32,556 bases of DNA from Eutrophocola sp965662685 (GTDB taxonomy: Bacteria > Pseudomonadota > Gammaproteobacteria > Pseudomonadales > Pseudohongiellaceae). The stretch spans positions 1-32,556 of the forward strand of contig CBFIIQ010000036.1 of the NCBI GenBank assembly GCA_965662685.1, written 5' to 3'. This document shows positions 7,740 through 16,818 of this stretch, one piece after another; position 1 is the stretch's first letter; every line of letters starts with the position of its first letter. The translations under genes were made by a program, and so were the position numbers. Under the pieces are notes generated by a model. The model saw nothing but the letters and a program-made list of their open reading frames with translations. It was not told the origin of the DNA and searched no databases.

Positions 7740-9048
7740 ACAAACACGCAAAACAGTAAACAATCCATGCAAGGCATTGCTGCTTTTAATGATTGTGCTT
7801 ATGCCTGGCCTGACCCAGGCCCAGGAGCAAATCTCGCTCGACAAAATCATCGCCGTCATTGATGACGATGTGCTTCTGAAAAGTGAATTTGATATGCGCT
7901 GGGCGCAAATACAGGCACAGCTGGATGCTCTTGAGGGACCACGACCTGACGAGACTGAATTAAGAAAACAGCTTCTTGATCAGTTGATTATTGAAAACCT
8001 GCAGATGCAGATGGCTACCCGGGCCGGGGTCAGAGTAGATGATAACCAGTTGAATCAGGCCATGAATACCATCGCTCAGCAAAACAATATGGACTTTCAA
8101 CAATTCCAGCAGGTGCTTGAACAACAAGGGGTTTATCTGCAAACCCGTGAACAGCTGCGCAAGGATATTATTCTGCAGCAATTTCAGACTGGCTCGGTGA
8201 ACAACCGTATCGATATTACCCGTCAGGAAGTAGAAAATTATTTACGCTCCCAAGCCGGCCAGTCAGATATTGCACCCGAGTATCGCGTTGCCCATATTCT
8301 TATTGAAAACGCCGATGGCCCCCAACAAAGCCGGCGTGATGAGCTGGCACAATTTCTCCACCAGCAATTGGAAAACGGCGCAGAAATTCTCCAGTTTATT
8401 GCCTCCGGTGAAGTCAGCGGCATTCCTGTTGGTGGCGGTGATCTGGGCTTCCGCAAAGCTGAAGCGCTGCCCAGCATGTTCAGGGATGTAGTACCCGGTA
8501 TGACGCTGGGTGAAATCAGCGAGCCCTTCACCAGCTCCAGTGGCTGGCATATCCTGCAGGTCAAGGATATACGTGGTGGAGCAAGCCTGGAAATTGAGCA
8601 ATATCATGTCAGGCACATTCTTATCCAACCCAATGAGATCAGAACAGAATCCCAGGCCGAGGATCTGATCAATGAAATTTATCAGCGCATTCAGGACGGT
8701 GAGGACTTTGGCGATATCGCACGTCAGCTCACCGATGATGAAAGCTCTATCGTTGCCGGTGGCGACCTCGACTGGATTACCTTTGGTCAGTTTCCACCTG
8801 AATTTCTCGCTGTGGTACAGGATCTGGAAGTGGGAAAAATGTCCGAACCGATCAGGCTGGAAAGTGGCTGGCATATCATGGAATTACTGGACACCCGCAT
8901 TGAAGACATGACCGACGAAAACATGCGCTTCCAGGCGCAACAGATTCTGCGCCAGCGCAAATTTGAGAATGAACTGGAAAACTGGCTTACCGAGTTACGA
9001 GATACCGCTTATGTAGACATCAAGATGGATCTTGAGCCTGAAGAATGA
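7729..9048 (+). CDS. surA: Periplasmic chaperone / peptidyl-prolyl isomerase SurA
   Basis: 439 residues from the chosen start. After a signal peptide ending near LTQA|QEQ come the SurA N-domain (LDKIIAVIDDDVLLKSEFD), two parvulin domains (about 165-265 and 280-380, each with a VAHILI or VRHILIQ strand and a later SGWHI strand), and a C-terminal helix. SurA delivers unfolded beta-barrel proteins, notably LptD, to the BAM complex. An upstream in-frame ATG at 7699 would add ten polar residues before the signal peptide and has no ribosome site, so ATG 7729 is preferred (AGAGAA about 7 nt ahead). This start lies within the last codons of lptD (11-bp overlap), suggesting coupled translation. Its stop overlaps pdxA. 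Confidence 0.94.
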   Translation: MCSKQTRKTVNNPCKALLLLMIVLMPGLTQAQEQISLDKIIAVIDDDVLLKSEFDMRWAQIQAQLDALEGPRPDETELRKQLLDQLIIENLQMQMATRAGVRVDDNQLNQAMNTIAQQNNMDFQQFQQVLEQQGVYLQTREQLRKDIILQQFQTGSVNNRIDITRQEVENYLRSQAGQSDIAPEYRVAHILIENADGPQQSRRDELAQFLHQQLENGAEILQFIASGEVSGIPVGGGDLGFRKAEALPSMFRDVVPGMTLGEISEPFTSSSGWHILQVKDIRGGASLEIEQYHVRHILIQPNEIRTESQAEDLINEIYQRIQDGEDFGDIARQLTDDESSIVAGGDLDWITFGQFPPEFLAVVQDLEVGKMSEPIRLESGWHIMELLDTRIEDMTDENMRFQAQQILRQRKFENELENWLTELRDTAYVDIKMDLEPEE

Positions 9049-10037
9049 TCACTCTTCTTGCCGTAACTCCCGGCGAACCGGCAGGTATTGGTCCTGACCT
9101 GTGCCTGCAGTATTTCACTCAACAGGGAAGTCAGTCTGACTCCCTGATTTTGATTGCAGACCCTGATTTAATCTCCAGTCGCGCACAACTGCTCGGATTG
9201 AGCGTGCCGATTCATGAAGTTTCTGCTGAGCTGGATATAAAAAACGGCGCCCTGAATATTTATCCAGTACGCCTGAAAACATCCTGCGAGGCCGGTCAGC
9301 TAAATCCTGCCAACAGTGCCTATGTACTGGAAACACTCGAGATCGCGGTGAATGGATGTCTGAGTGGAAAGTTTCAGGGACTGGTGACGGGCCCGGTACA
9401 AAAAAGCACTATCAATGATGCTGGAATTGCATTTTCTGGCCACACCGAGTTTCTTGCAGACTTATGCAAACTTGATCATGTGGTTATGATGCTGGCCACA
9501 GATGGATTACGTGTCGCACTGGCCACCACTCACCTGCCCTTAAAAGAAGTCAACGCAGCCATTACCAGGCCGCTGCTAAAAGAGATTCTCACTATTTTAC
9601 ACAGTGACCTGCAACAAAAATTTGCCATCAGGCACCCCAGAATTGTGGTCGCCGGCCTTAACCCCCATGCGGGCGAAGGAGGCCATCTGGGACATGAGGA
9701 AATTGACACGATTATTCCAGTCCTTGAGGAATGCAGACAATCAGGTATGGACCTTGTTGGCCCGCTACCTGCAGACACACTGTTTACTCCGAAATATCTT
9801 GATAGCGCGGATGCCGTGCTGGCCATGTATCACGATCAGGGACTGCCGGTTCTGAAATATAAGGGCTTTGGCAATGCCGTCAACATTACCCTGGGGTTAC
9901 CGATTATTCGTACCTCCGTTGATCATGGCACCGCGCTCGATCTCGCAGGCACAGGTAAGGCTGATACCGGAAGTCTGGATTATGCCATTCGCTGCGCCCG
10001 GGAAATGGCGCAACACTGGAGCCATAATGGCCACTGA
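9045..10037 (+). CDS. pdxA: 4-hydroxythreonine-4-phosphate dehydrogenase PdxA
   Basis: 330 residues, the normal family length. It begins with the family motif AVTPGEPAGIGPDL. The divalent-metal histidines are visible in FSGHTEF, LNPHAGEGGHLG and MYHDQGLPVLKYKGF. PdxA performs the NAD-dependent oxidation step that, with PdxJ, builds the pyridoxine ring of vitamin B6. Its ATG overlaps the surA stop (ATGA at 9045-9048), and its last 11 bases overlap the rsmA start. The surA-pdxA-rsmA-apaG-apaH order is the classical proteobacterial arrangement. Confidence 0.96.
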   Translation: MITLLAVTPGEPAGIGPDLCLQYFTQQGSQSDSLILIADPDLISSRAQLLGLSVPIHEVSAELDIKNGALNIYPVRLKTSCEAGQLNPANSAYVLETLEIAVNGCLSGKFQGLVTGPVQKSTINDAGIAFSGHTEFLADLCKLDHVVMMLATDGLRVALATTHLPLKEVNAAITRPLLKEILTILHSDLQQKFAIRHPRIVVAGLNPHAGEGGHLGHEEIDTIIPVLEECRQSGMDLVGPLPADTLFTPKYLDSADAVLAMYHDQGLPVLKYKGFGNAVNITLGLPIIRTSVDHGTALDLAGTGKADTGSLDYAIRCAREMAQHWSHNGH

Positions 10038-10821
10038 ACACAGGGCGCGTAAACGCTTTGGTCAGAATTTTCTCCATGACCAGCGCATTATCGACCGCAT
10101 TATTGACGCCGTTAATCCGGGTGAAGAGGATTTCCTGATTGAGATCGGCCCTGGACAAGGTGCCTTAACCAACAGATTGGCAGGATACTGCAAGCATCTG
10201 GATGTGATTGAAATTGATCGCGATCTGGCGGCAGAGTTTAGCCGACAATTTGCCGGCAGTGAGCATTTTACCCTGCATAACGCTGACGTTCTGCGATTCG
10301 ATTTTTCTACCCTGCCTCGACATGAGCATGCCTATCGCGTAATAGGAAATCTGCCCTATAACATTTCCACACCACTGCTGTTTCATTTGTTTGGTTACAA
10401 GGACCTGTTTGCAGACATGCTGTTTATGTTGCAACTGGAAGTGGTGAACAGGATGTGTGCAAAGCCCGGGACAAAAAGTTACGGGCGCCTGAGTATCATG
10501 ACTCAATACCACTGTCAGGTTGAAAAACTTTTCCCGGTACCGGCCAGTGCGTTCCAGCCGCAGCCCAAAGTGGAATCTGCAATTATTCGACTTCGCCCCT
10601 GGAAAACACCACCCAGCCCGGCTGATGATCCGGCATTACTGGAAAGTGTAGTGCGCACTGCCTTCTCCCAGCGGCGAAAAACACTGCAGAATAGTCTGAA
10701 GACTTTACTGGATAAGGAATTATTAGCATCCCTTGCCATTGATGGAACAAGACGGGCGGAGACACTTTCACTTGCGGAATATGTTACTATTAGCAACGCA
10801 TTGAGTCAGAAACAAGAGTAA
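10027..10821 (+). CDS. rsmA: 16S rRNA dimethyladenosine transferase RsmA (KsgA)
   Basis: 264 residues from ATG 10027, preceded by GGAG at 6 nt; longer in-frame readings only run through pdxA. The start ARKRFGQNFLHD is the family N-terminus. The SAM-binding loop is EIGPGQGALT and the catalytic motif is NLPYNIS. The enzyme dimethylates two adjacent adenines in the 3'-terminal helix of 16S rRNA and serves as a late checkpoint in 30S assembly. It overlaps pdxA by 11 bp; apaG follows after 80 bp. Confidence 0.96.
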   Translation: MATEHRARKRFGQNFLHDQRIIDRIIDAVNPGEEDFLIEIGPGQGALTNRLAGYCKHLDVIEIDRDLAAEFSRQFAGSEHFTLHNADVLRFDFSTLPRHEHAYRVIGNLPYNISTPLLFHLFGYKDLFADMLFMLQLEVVNRMCAKPGTKSYGRLSIMTQYHCQVEKLFPVPASAFQPQPKVESAIIRLRPWKTPPSPADDPALLESVVRTAFSQRRKTLQNSLKTLLDKELLASLAIDGTRRAETLSLAEYVTISNALSQKQE

Positions 10822-10901
10822 TATTTCCTGCTGTTACTGTTGCTCCTGATGGCAATTTTCTCTCCATCAAATTCACTCAAGATCGGACATAATCAACTAC
10901 T

Positions 10902-11315
10902 GTGAGTAATGAATCCAATAGCATGCCAGAAAACGTCGCAGAAAATGATAGCGGTATAGAAATCACAACCAGGACAAAATATCTGGAAATGCAATCTGAC
11001 CCCGCGACAAATTCCTATGCCTTTTCCTATACCATTACGATCAGCAATCATCGTACCGAACCCGTGCGCCTGCTAAATCGTCACTGGATAATTACCGATC
11101 AGAATAACAAGGTTGAAGAAGTCCGGGGAAAAGGCGTTGTCGGTCAGCAACCTGTAATTCAACCAGAAGGATCTTTTGAATATTCCAGCGGTACTATTAT
11201 TGCGACTGAAATTGGCGATATGCGTGGTTCCTACACGATGGAAACCATGGCTGGAGAACATTTTGAAGCACCTGTTCCGCTTTTTGTTCTCGCCATTCCC
11301 AGTATGATTCATTAA
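10902..11315 (+). CDS. apaG: ApaG protein
   Basis: 137 residues with the single ApaG/DUF525 domain. The sequence closely follows E. coli ApaG: FSYTITISNHRTEPVRLLNRHWIITD, then GKGVVGQQPVI, FEYSSGTII and the typical end LAIPSMIH. The fold is fibronectin-III-like; its biochemical role is not settled, though linkage to apaH is conserved. The start is GTG at 10902 with no clear Shine-Dalgarno. An internal ATG at 10923 (residue 8) is an alternative, because the first ~18 residues are polar and poorly conserved. apaH follows after 41 bp. Confidence 0.93.
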   Translation: MSNESNSMPENVAENDSGIEITTRTKYLEMQSDPATNSYAFSYTITISNHRTEPVRLLNRHWIITDQNNKVEEVRGKGVVGQQPVIQPEGSFEYSSGTIIATEIGDMRGSYTMETMAGEHFEAPVPLFVLAIPSMIH

Positions 11316-11356
11316 CGAGACAGCTTTACACTTTATATTTTGAATGGGCATTTTCC

Positions 11357-12190
11357 ATGGCAACTTATGCTATCGGCGATATTCAGGGTTGCTATGACCA
11401 GCTCATACACCTACTGGATAAAGTAAATTTTGACCCTGCTGCAGATAGACTGTGGGCTGTTGGCGATCTGATTAACCGTGGTCCAAAGTCTCTCGAAACC
11501 CTGCGTTTTCTTAAATCCCTCGGCAGCACCTTTACTACCGTACTGGGGAACCATGACCTGCATTTTGTCGCTATGGCTACCGGCGCCCAGACTCATGGCA
11601 AGAAAGATACCTTGCAGGATATTCTTGATGATCCTGAGTGCCTGGACTATTGCCACTGGCTTCGACAGCAACCGATGATTCATTATGAAAAACTCGATAC
11701 AGAAAGCGGCAGACAAACCATCCTTATGGTTCATGCAGGTATCGCCCCGGGCTGGAGTTTCAAGAAAGCCCGCCAATATGGCGCGGAAGTCGAAGAAGTA
11801 CTGAAAAGCGACAAGTGCATCAAGTTTCTTACCCGCATGTATGGCGATGAACCGGATATCTGGCACGATGGTCTAGAGGGCATGGAACGACTGCGTGTCA
11901 TTACCAACTACCTGACCCGGGTACGCTTCTGCAATGAAGAAACCCAGTTGAACCTGGCCATCAAAACCGGTCCAAAAACAGCCCCGGTTGGCTTCCGGCC
12001 CTGGTTTGAATATCAGCAACTTACTCCTGACAAGGTTATCGTCTTTGGCCACTGGGCCACTCTGGAAGGAGTCACCAACTGGCCTAATATCCATGCCCTT
12101 GATACCGGTTGTGTCTGGGGGAGAGAACTTACTGCCTTGCGTCTGGAAGACAAGCAGCGCTACAGTGTGCCATTTGCTTCATCCCGGTAA
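11357..12190 (+). CDS. apaH: Symmetrical bis(5'-nucleosyl)-tetraphosphatase ApaH
   Basis: 277 residues, the usual ApaH length. The metallophosphatase signature motifs are in order: GDIQGC (7-12), GDLINRGP, GNHD, and a later HAG (MVHAGIAPGW), which together bind the two metal ions. ApaH splits Ap4A into two ADP, limiting the stress dinucleotide and NpnN capping of RNA 5' ends. The C-terminal segment FGHWATLEG and ALDTGCVWGRELTALRLED matches ApaH rather than other serine/threonine phosphatases. It is the last gene of the surA-apaH series. glpE, which follows apaH in Pseudomonas-type loci as I recall, is missing, and cca comes next. Confidence 0.95.
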   Translation: MATYAIGDIQGCYDQLIHLLDKVNFDPAADRLWAVGDLINRGPKSLETLRFLKSLGSTFTTVLGNHDLHFVAMATGAQTHGKKDTLQDILDDPECLDYCHWLRQQPMIHYEKLDTESGRQTILMVHAGIAPGWSFKKARQYGAEVEEVLKSDKCIKFLTRMYGDEPDIWHDGLEGMERLRVITNYLTRVRFCNEETQLNLAIKTGPKTAPVGFRPWFEYQQLTPDKVIVFGHWATLEGVTNWPNIHALDTGCVWGRELTALRLEDKQRYSVPFASSR

Positions 12191-12242
12191 GCTACTTATC
12201 AGGAAAAATAAGACTTAAAGTGACGACACTAGTAAAAGAACA

Positions 12243-13487
12243 ATGAAAACCTATCTGGTGGGCGGTGCAGTCCGCGATAAATTACTCGGCATACCGGTCA
12301 AGGACAGAGACTGGCTGGTGGTGGGTGCCACTGTTGAAGAAATGCTGGCACAAAATTTTCAGCAGGTGGGCAAGGACTTCCCTGTTTTTCTGCACCCCGA
12401 CTCCAAAGAGGAATACGCCCTCGCGCGAACCGAACGAAAATCAGGAAAAGGCTATACCGGATTCACCGTTCACACCGATAAAAGCGTTACCCTGGAAGAG
12501 GACCTGTTGCGCAGGGATCTCACCATTAACGCCATGGCTGAAGATGAGGATGGAACAATTATTGATCCTTTTCATGGACTCAGGGATCTGGAAAACAAAA
12601 AGTTGCGCCATGTCTCAGACGCTTTTAGTGAGGATCCGCTTCGGGTTTTACGGGTAGCAAGATTTGCCGCCCGCTTCCATCATCTTGGTTTTACTGTTGC
12701 CAATGAAACCATGCAATTAATGCAAGAAATCAGCAAGGGTGAAGAACTGGACTACCTGGTCAGTGAACGTATCTGGACCGAAACCGCTTCTGCCCTGAAC
12801 GAGCGCACACCACATATTTATTTTCAGGTACTGAAAGATTGTCGTGCTCTGGCTCACATCCTGCCAGAAGTCGACAACTTGTTTGGCGTACCACAACCAG
12901 CAAAATATCACCCTGAAATAGATACAGGCATACATACCCTTTTAGTGCTGGAACAGGCCGCCAGCCTGACAGATGATCCGATGATACGGTTTGCGGCATT
13001 GATGCATGATGTCGGTAAAGGAGCAGTACCCAGGGAGAACTGGCCTAATCTGCAAGGACATGAGGCACTGGGCGTTGAACTTATTAACAGCGCCAGTAAA
13101 CGTATTCGCATACCCAATGATTACAAAGACCTTGCGCTACTTTGCAGTCTTTATCACACACGCTGTCATCGTGCCATGAATCATGTGGCTGAGGAATTAC
13201 TGGAAACCCTGGAATTGACCGACGCCTATCGTAAACCAGAGCGCTTTGAAAAATTTCTGCTTGCCTGTGAAGCAGATGCTCGCGGTCGTCTTGGACTGGA
13301 AGACCAACCTTACCCCCAAGTCGGGTTTCTGCAATCGATTGTTGCTGTCAGCAGTAATATTGATGCTACTCAATTCCTGGAGCAGGGTTTTCGTGATGCC
13401 CAAATTGGTGAACAGATCCACCTTAAACGATTACAGCTTATTCAGGATAATCTGCAACAGGCAAAGAGCCGTACAAGCCAGACATGA
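12243..13487 (+). CDS. cca: Multifunctional CCA-adding tRNA nucleotidyltransferase with HD domain
   Basis: 414 residues. Class II nucleotidyltransferase features are YLVGGAVRD at the N-terminus, the metal-binding Asp pair in KDRDWLVVG, RRDLTINAMA and EDPLRVLRVARFAARF. The C-terminal half holds an HD phosphohydrolase motif, MHDVGKG (about 255-261), as in the E. coli enzyme, which adds and repairs tRNA 3'-CCA and also has 2'-phosphatase and phosphodiesterase activity. The N-terminal ~250 residues align almost word for word with E. coli Cca from memory. Its stop overlaps the folM start (ATGA at 13484-13487), so the two are probably co-translated. Confidence 0.96.
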   Translation: MKTYLVGGAVRDKLLGIPVKDRDWLVVGATVEEMLAQNFQQVGKDFPVFLHPDSKEEYALARTERKSGKGYTGFTVHTDKSVTLEEDLLRRDLTINAMAEDEDGTIIDPFHGLRDLENKKLRHVSDAFSEDPLRVLRVARFAARFHHLGFTVANETMQLMQEISKGEELDYLVSERIWTETASALNERTPHIYFQVLKDCRALAHILPEVDNLFGVPQPAKYHPEIDTGIHTLLVLEQAASLTDDPMIRFAALMHDVGKGAVPRENWPNLQGHEALGVELINSASKRIRIPNDYKDLALLCSLYHTRCHRAMNHVAEELLETLELTDAYRKPERFEKFLLACEADARGRLGLEDQPYPQVGFLQSIVAVSSNIDATQFLEQGFRDAQIGEQIHLKRLQLIQDNLQQAKSRTSQT

Positions 13488-14221
13488 ATATGAAATCCAC
13501 AAATCCCGTCGCGCTGATTACCGGCGCCGCAGTTCGTCTGGGCGCAGCCACGGCAATCCTGCTACACAACAATGGCTACAATATTGTTATTCACTGCAAT
13601 CGCTCAACTCAGGCTGGCAACGCTCTGGCCAATGAGTTGAACAATCTGCGGGAGGATTCTGCCAGAGTAATACAGGCAGACCTGATGGATCAGCAGGCCG
13701 TTTTGCAACTGGGGGAGAAAGCCATCGCAGTATGGGGGCGTATGGATGCACTTATCAACAATGCCTCGGCTTTTTATCCTACTCCCCTGAACGAAATCAC
13801 GGACGCAGACTGGGATACCCTGTTTGCCAGTAACGCCAGAGCACCATTATTTCTCGCCAGCACCTGCGCTGATGCGATAAAGAGCAATCATGGCTGCATC
13901 ATCAATATCAGTGATTTATATGCCCGGCGCGGCCTCACCAATCACTCCATCTATACCATGGCGAAAGCCGCCAATGAAGCCATGACCAAAACCCTGGCCA
14001 GGGAACTCGCTCCCCGGGTTCGGGTTAATGGCATTGCCCCTGGCGCCATCCTCTGGCCACCGGGCGCAGAATTGAGTGAAGAAAAAAAGCAGGCCATTAT
14101 CGACAAGGCCTCATTGAAAAAAATGGGAACAGCCGATGATATTGCCACTGCAGCTTTATTCCTGATTGAGAAAGCCACATATATGACAGGCCAGATCCTC
14201 CATGTAGATGGCGGGCGTTAA
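13484..14221 (+). CDS. folM: Pteridine reductase FolM (SDR family)
   Basis: 245-residue short-chain dehydrogenase. The cofactor loop reads TGAAVRLG, the TGxxxRxG form of pteridine reductases instead of the usual TGxxxGxG. NNAS and the active-site YTMAK follow, and the C-terminus TGQILHVDGG is typical. FolM-type enzymes use NADPH to reduce dihydromonapterin (and weakly dihydrofolate) to the tetrahydro form. Position beside folK/folB and in the same block as cca supports pterin metabolism. The start ATG 13484 overlaps the cca stop; ATG 13490 is a possible second start. No terminator follows; REP-like palindromes begin 25 bp downstream. Confidence 0.88.
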   Translation: MNMKSTNPVALITGAAVRLGAATAILLHNNGYNIVIHCNRSTQAGNALANELNNLREDSARVIQADLMDQQAVLQLGEKAIAVWGRMDALINNASAFYPTPLNEITDADWDTLFASNARAPLFLASTCADAIKSNHGCIINISDLYARRGLTNHSIYTMAKAANEAMTKTLARELAPRVRVNGIAPGAILWPPGAELSEEKKQAIIDKASLKKMGTADDIATAALFLIEKATYMTGQILHVDGGR

Positions 14222-14245
14222 ACCTTTAGCGAAGAAGCTCTTCAC

Positions 14246-14284
14246 CGGATGACAGCCTGCGGTCTTATCCGACCTACAACACTA
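14246..14284 (+). repeat. REP-like palindromic repeat, copy A
   Basis: The unit starts CGGATGACAGCC and ends TTATCCGACCTACAACACTA. CGGAT (14246-14250) pairs with ATCCG (14267-14271), and a single-stranded tail CCTACAACACTA follows. It matches copy C at 34 of 39 bases. The layout (short imperfect palindrome plus TATCCGACCTAC tail) is like enterobacterial REP/PU elements, whose tail reads TTATCCGGCCTAC. It lies 25 bp after folM. Confidence 0.8.
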
Positions 14285-14311
14285 TTTAGCCTGACAGCCA
14301 ACCCCGACTCC

Positions 14312-14342
14312 GTAGGTCGGAAAAGCGCAGTGTCTTCCGACA
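14312..14342 (-). repeat. REP-like palindromic repeat, copy B (inverted)
   Basis: On the minus strand it reads TGTCGGAAGACACTGCGC followed by TTTTCCGACCTAC. TCGGA (14317-14321) pairs with TCCGA (14336-14340). The tail CCGACCTAC is shared with copies A and C, but the orientation is opposite, as in a BIME-type cluster of alternating REPs. Confidence 0.7.
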
Positions 14343-14431
14343 TAGAACAACGCTAGTGCCTAAACCGTTTACATTTACGCTAATAAATATCGAAATTCCG
14401 TTTCCTATTCTAAATCAGGCATTTTGCGCGT

Positions 14432-14470
14432 CGGATGGCGGTCTGCGACCTTATCCGACCTACAACACTA
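14432..14470 (+). repeat. REP-like palindromic repeat, copy C
   Basis: Same orientation as copy A and 34/39 identical to it, with an unbroken identical 3' half (TTATCCGACCTACAACACTA from 14451). CGGAT (14432-14436) pairs with ATCCG (14453-14457). It ends 12 bp before the stop of the convergent M3 peptidase gene, so the cluster fills the whole space between two convergent genes. Confidence 0.8.
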
Positions 14471-14482
14471 CCCGGTTGTTAT

Positions 14483-16675
14483 TTATTGTGTGGTAAGCCC
14501 TCTTCTTTCCAGAAGTGGTTGTACATCGGGTTCACGTCCCCGGAAATTACCGAACAGCTCCATGGCTTCAACACTCCCTCCTTTTGACAGCAGTGTGTCC
14601 CTGAAGTACTGACCATTCTCGCGAGTCATCCCCCCCTTCTCCTTAAACCATTCCACAGTATCGGCATCCAGTACTTCACTCCAGATGTAAGAATAGTAAC
14701 CCGCAGAATAGCCCCCCATAATATGAGAGAAATAAGTCAGGCGATAACGCGGAGGCACCACTTCCAGCCAGGCACCGGCAGCTTCCAGCGACTGTCGTTC
14801 AAAATTCATTAAGTCTTCTGCTGCAGGTACTGCATCGGGTGATAACTGATGCAGCGCCTGGTCAGCGATTGAAGACGCCAGGTATTCTGTAGTAGCGAAG
14901 CCTTCGTTAAAAATCTGCGCTTCCAGTACCTTATCCAGCAATTCAGCAGGCATCGGCTCACCGGTTTCATAATGCACGGCATAATTTTCCAGAACTTCAG
15001 GCCACACAGACCACATCTCATTGACCTGGGAAGGATATTCCACAAAATCCCTGGGCACACGAGTGCCGGCAAAGGAAGGATAGGTCACATCGGAAAACAT
15101 TCCATGCAGGGCATGACCGAACTCATGAAACATGGTGATCACTTCATCAAATGTCATCAAGGTTGGCTCACCTTCCGGAGGCTCGGGAATATTAAGGTGA
15201 TTGGCGACCACTGCCTTGCGCTCCAGCAGGTTTGACTGACTCACATAGGCATTCATCCAGGCCCCGCCACGTTTTGATGAGCGCGCATATGGATCGAGTA
15301 TAAAAATTGCCAGTGCGGAGCCGTCGGCATCAGCGACATCAAAGACACGAATGTCTTCCTGGTAAACGGGCAAATCGAAACGCTCGCTAAAGCTGATTCC
15401 ATAAATCTGGTTAGCGGCAAAGAAGACGCCATTTTGTAATACATTGTCTACTTCAAAATAGGGTCGCAGCTCAGCGCCATCAAAATTGTAGCGTTGCTGA
15501 CGTACCTTGTCGGTATAGTAATCCCAGTCCCAGGACGCCAGCTCGAAATCACCACCCTCAGCATCTATCATCGCCTGCAGATCATCCGCTTCGGCTCTGG
15601 CATTGGCTACCGCAGGTGTAATCAGATCGGCAAGGCGCTGGTTAACTGCTGCCACGGTCTGGGCGGTCTGGTTTTGCAGGATATATTCGGCATGGGTATC
15701 AAAGCCCAGCAGGCGGGCTTTTTCTGCCCGTAATCTTGCGGTACGACTGACAATTTCGCGGTTATCAAACTCTCCACCACGATGTCCACGGGACATCGAG
15801 GTCTCATGAATACGCTGGCGCAGTGCCCTGTTATCGAGGCTTGCCATGGCCGGCTGGCCACTGGTATTTAGCAGGGGAATGACAAATTTACCTGGCAACT
15901 CCCTGGCCGTCGCCTCATCGGCAGCTGCCTGAATTTCAGCAGCACTCAGTCCTGCCAGTTCTTCGGCTGTATCAACTACAATGGCCAGCGCGTTCACCTC
16001 TTCCAGCACATTCTGACTGAAACGGGTTGAGAGCTCCGCCAGCTCCAGATTGATAGCGGTAAGTTGCTCTTTTTGCTCGCTATCCAGTTGCGCTCCAGCA
16101 CGCACGAAATCCTTGTAATTCTCTTCAACCAGACGCAATGCTTCGGTATCCAGACCCAGACTGTCCCTGCGCTGATACAAATCCTCGATGCGGGCAAACA
16201 AGCCGTTATTTAACAGGATCTGATCACTGTGTGCCGACAGGCGTGGTGCAACTTCAACCTCGATCTCATTAATGGCGTCATTGGTATGTGCGGAAGACAA
16301 GGAGAAAAATACGGTTGAAACCCGATCCAGCAATTGTCCCGATAGCTCAAGGGGAATCAGGGTATTTTCGAAACTTGGCGGCTCTGTCTGATTAACGATC
16401 GCCTCAATTTCCGCAAGGTGATCAGCCATACCTTTCTCAAAGGCCGGCAGGTAATGGTCCGTTGTAATCTGATCAAAGGGTGGGTACTGCAACGGCAAGT
16501 TACTGATGGTTAAAAACGGATTGGACATATCTGCCTCGGCATTGCTGCTCATGGGATTGGGGTTTTCCATTGTGGTAGTTGACTGACTGACATCCTGGGT
16601 ATTTTCGGAGCAGGCACTTATGCAGGTCAGCAAAATTGCCAATAAGGACATTCTCGGGCTTATCTGAATTTTCAT
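14483..16675 (-). CDS. M3-family peptidyl-dipeptidase, Dcp-like, predicted lipoprotein
   Basis: 730 residues. The thimet-oligopeptidase-type zinc site is HEFGH at 517-521 with the third ligand Glu546 in DFVEYPSQ, and the C-terminus (MGGYSAGYYSYIWSEVLDAD, then FRGREPDVQPLL) is that of peptidyl-dipeptidase Dcp, which releases C-terminal dipeptides. Unlike E. coli Dcp, this protein starts with a hydrophobic segment followed by ISAC (19-22), a lipobox, and then a 30-residue Ser/Asn/Thr-rich linker. The enzyme is therefore predicted to be anchored in the envelope, facing the periplasm, where it could trim peptides. AGGTG lies 4 nt before the ATG. It is convergent with folM and has no operon partner. 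Confidence 0.9.
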   Translation of the reverse strand: MKIQISPRMSLLAILLTCISACSENTQDVSQSTTTMENPNPMSSNAEADMSNPFLTISNLPLQYPPFDQITTDHYLPAFEKGMADHLAEIEAIVNQTEPPSFENTLIPLELSGQLLDRVSTVFFSLSSAHTNDAINEIEVEVAPRLSAHSDQILLNNGLFARIEDLYQRRDSLGLDTEALRLVEENYKDFVRAGAQLDSEQKEQLTAINLELAELSTRFSQNVLEEVNALAIVVDTAEELAGLSAAEIQAAADEATARELPGKFVIPLLNTSGQPAMASLDNRALRQRIHETSMSRGHRGGEFDNREIVSRTARLRAEKARLLGFDTHAEYILQNQTAQTVAAVNQRLADLITPAVANARAEADDLQAMIDAEGGDFELASWDWDYYTDKVRQQRYNFDGAELRPYFEVDNVLQNGVFFAANQIYGISFSERFDLPVYQEDIRVFDVADADGSALAIFILDPYARSSKRGGAWMNAYVSQSNLLERKAVVANHLNIPEPPEGEPTLMTFDEVITMFHEFGHALHGMFSDVTYPSFAGTRVPRDFVEYPSQVNEMWSVWPEVLENYAVHYETGEPMPAELLDKVLEAQIFNEGFATTEYLASSIADQALHQLSPDAVPAAEDLMNFERQSLEAAGAWLEVVPPRYRLTYFSHIMGGYSAGYYSYIWSEVLDADTVEWFKEKGGMTRENGQYFRDTLLSKGGSVEAMELFGNFRGREPDVQPLLERRGLTTQ

Positions 16676-16818
16676 GGTTCACCTGTGTTGTACGCTAAAA
16701 AATAATACTTACCTGAAATATAAAACTCTTTAATTCACTCTTTTTTTCCGGCCTGTGTCTCTATTGAGTTTCTATCAAACTGTTGCCAAATATGTACGAG
16801 TGAAATAGCAAAAACTGA

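Noticed and set aside
9868..10026. N-terminal extension of rsmA
   Set aside because: The upstream codons are pdxA read in another frame; ATG 10027 has a ribosome site and matches the family N-terminus.
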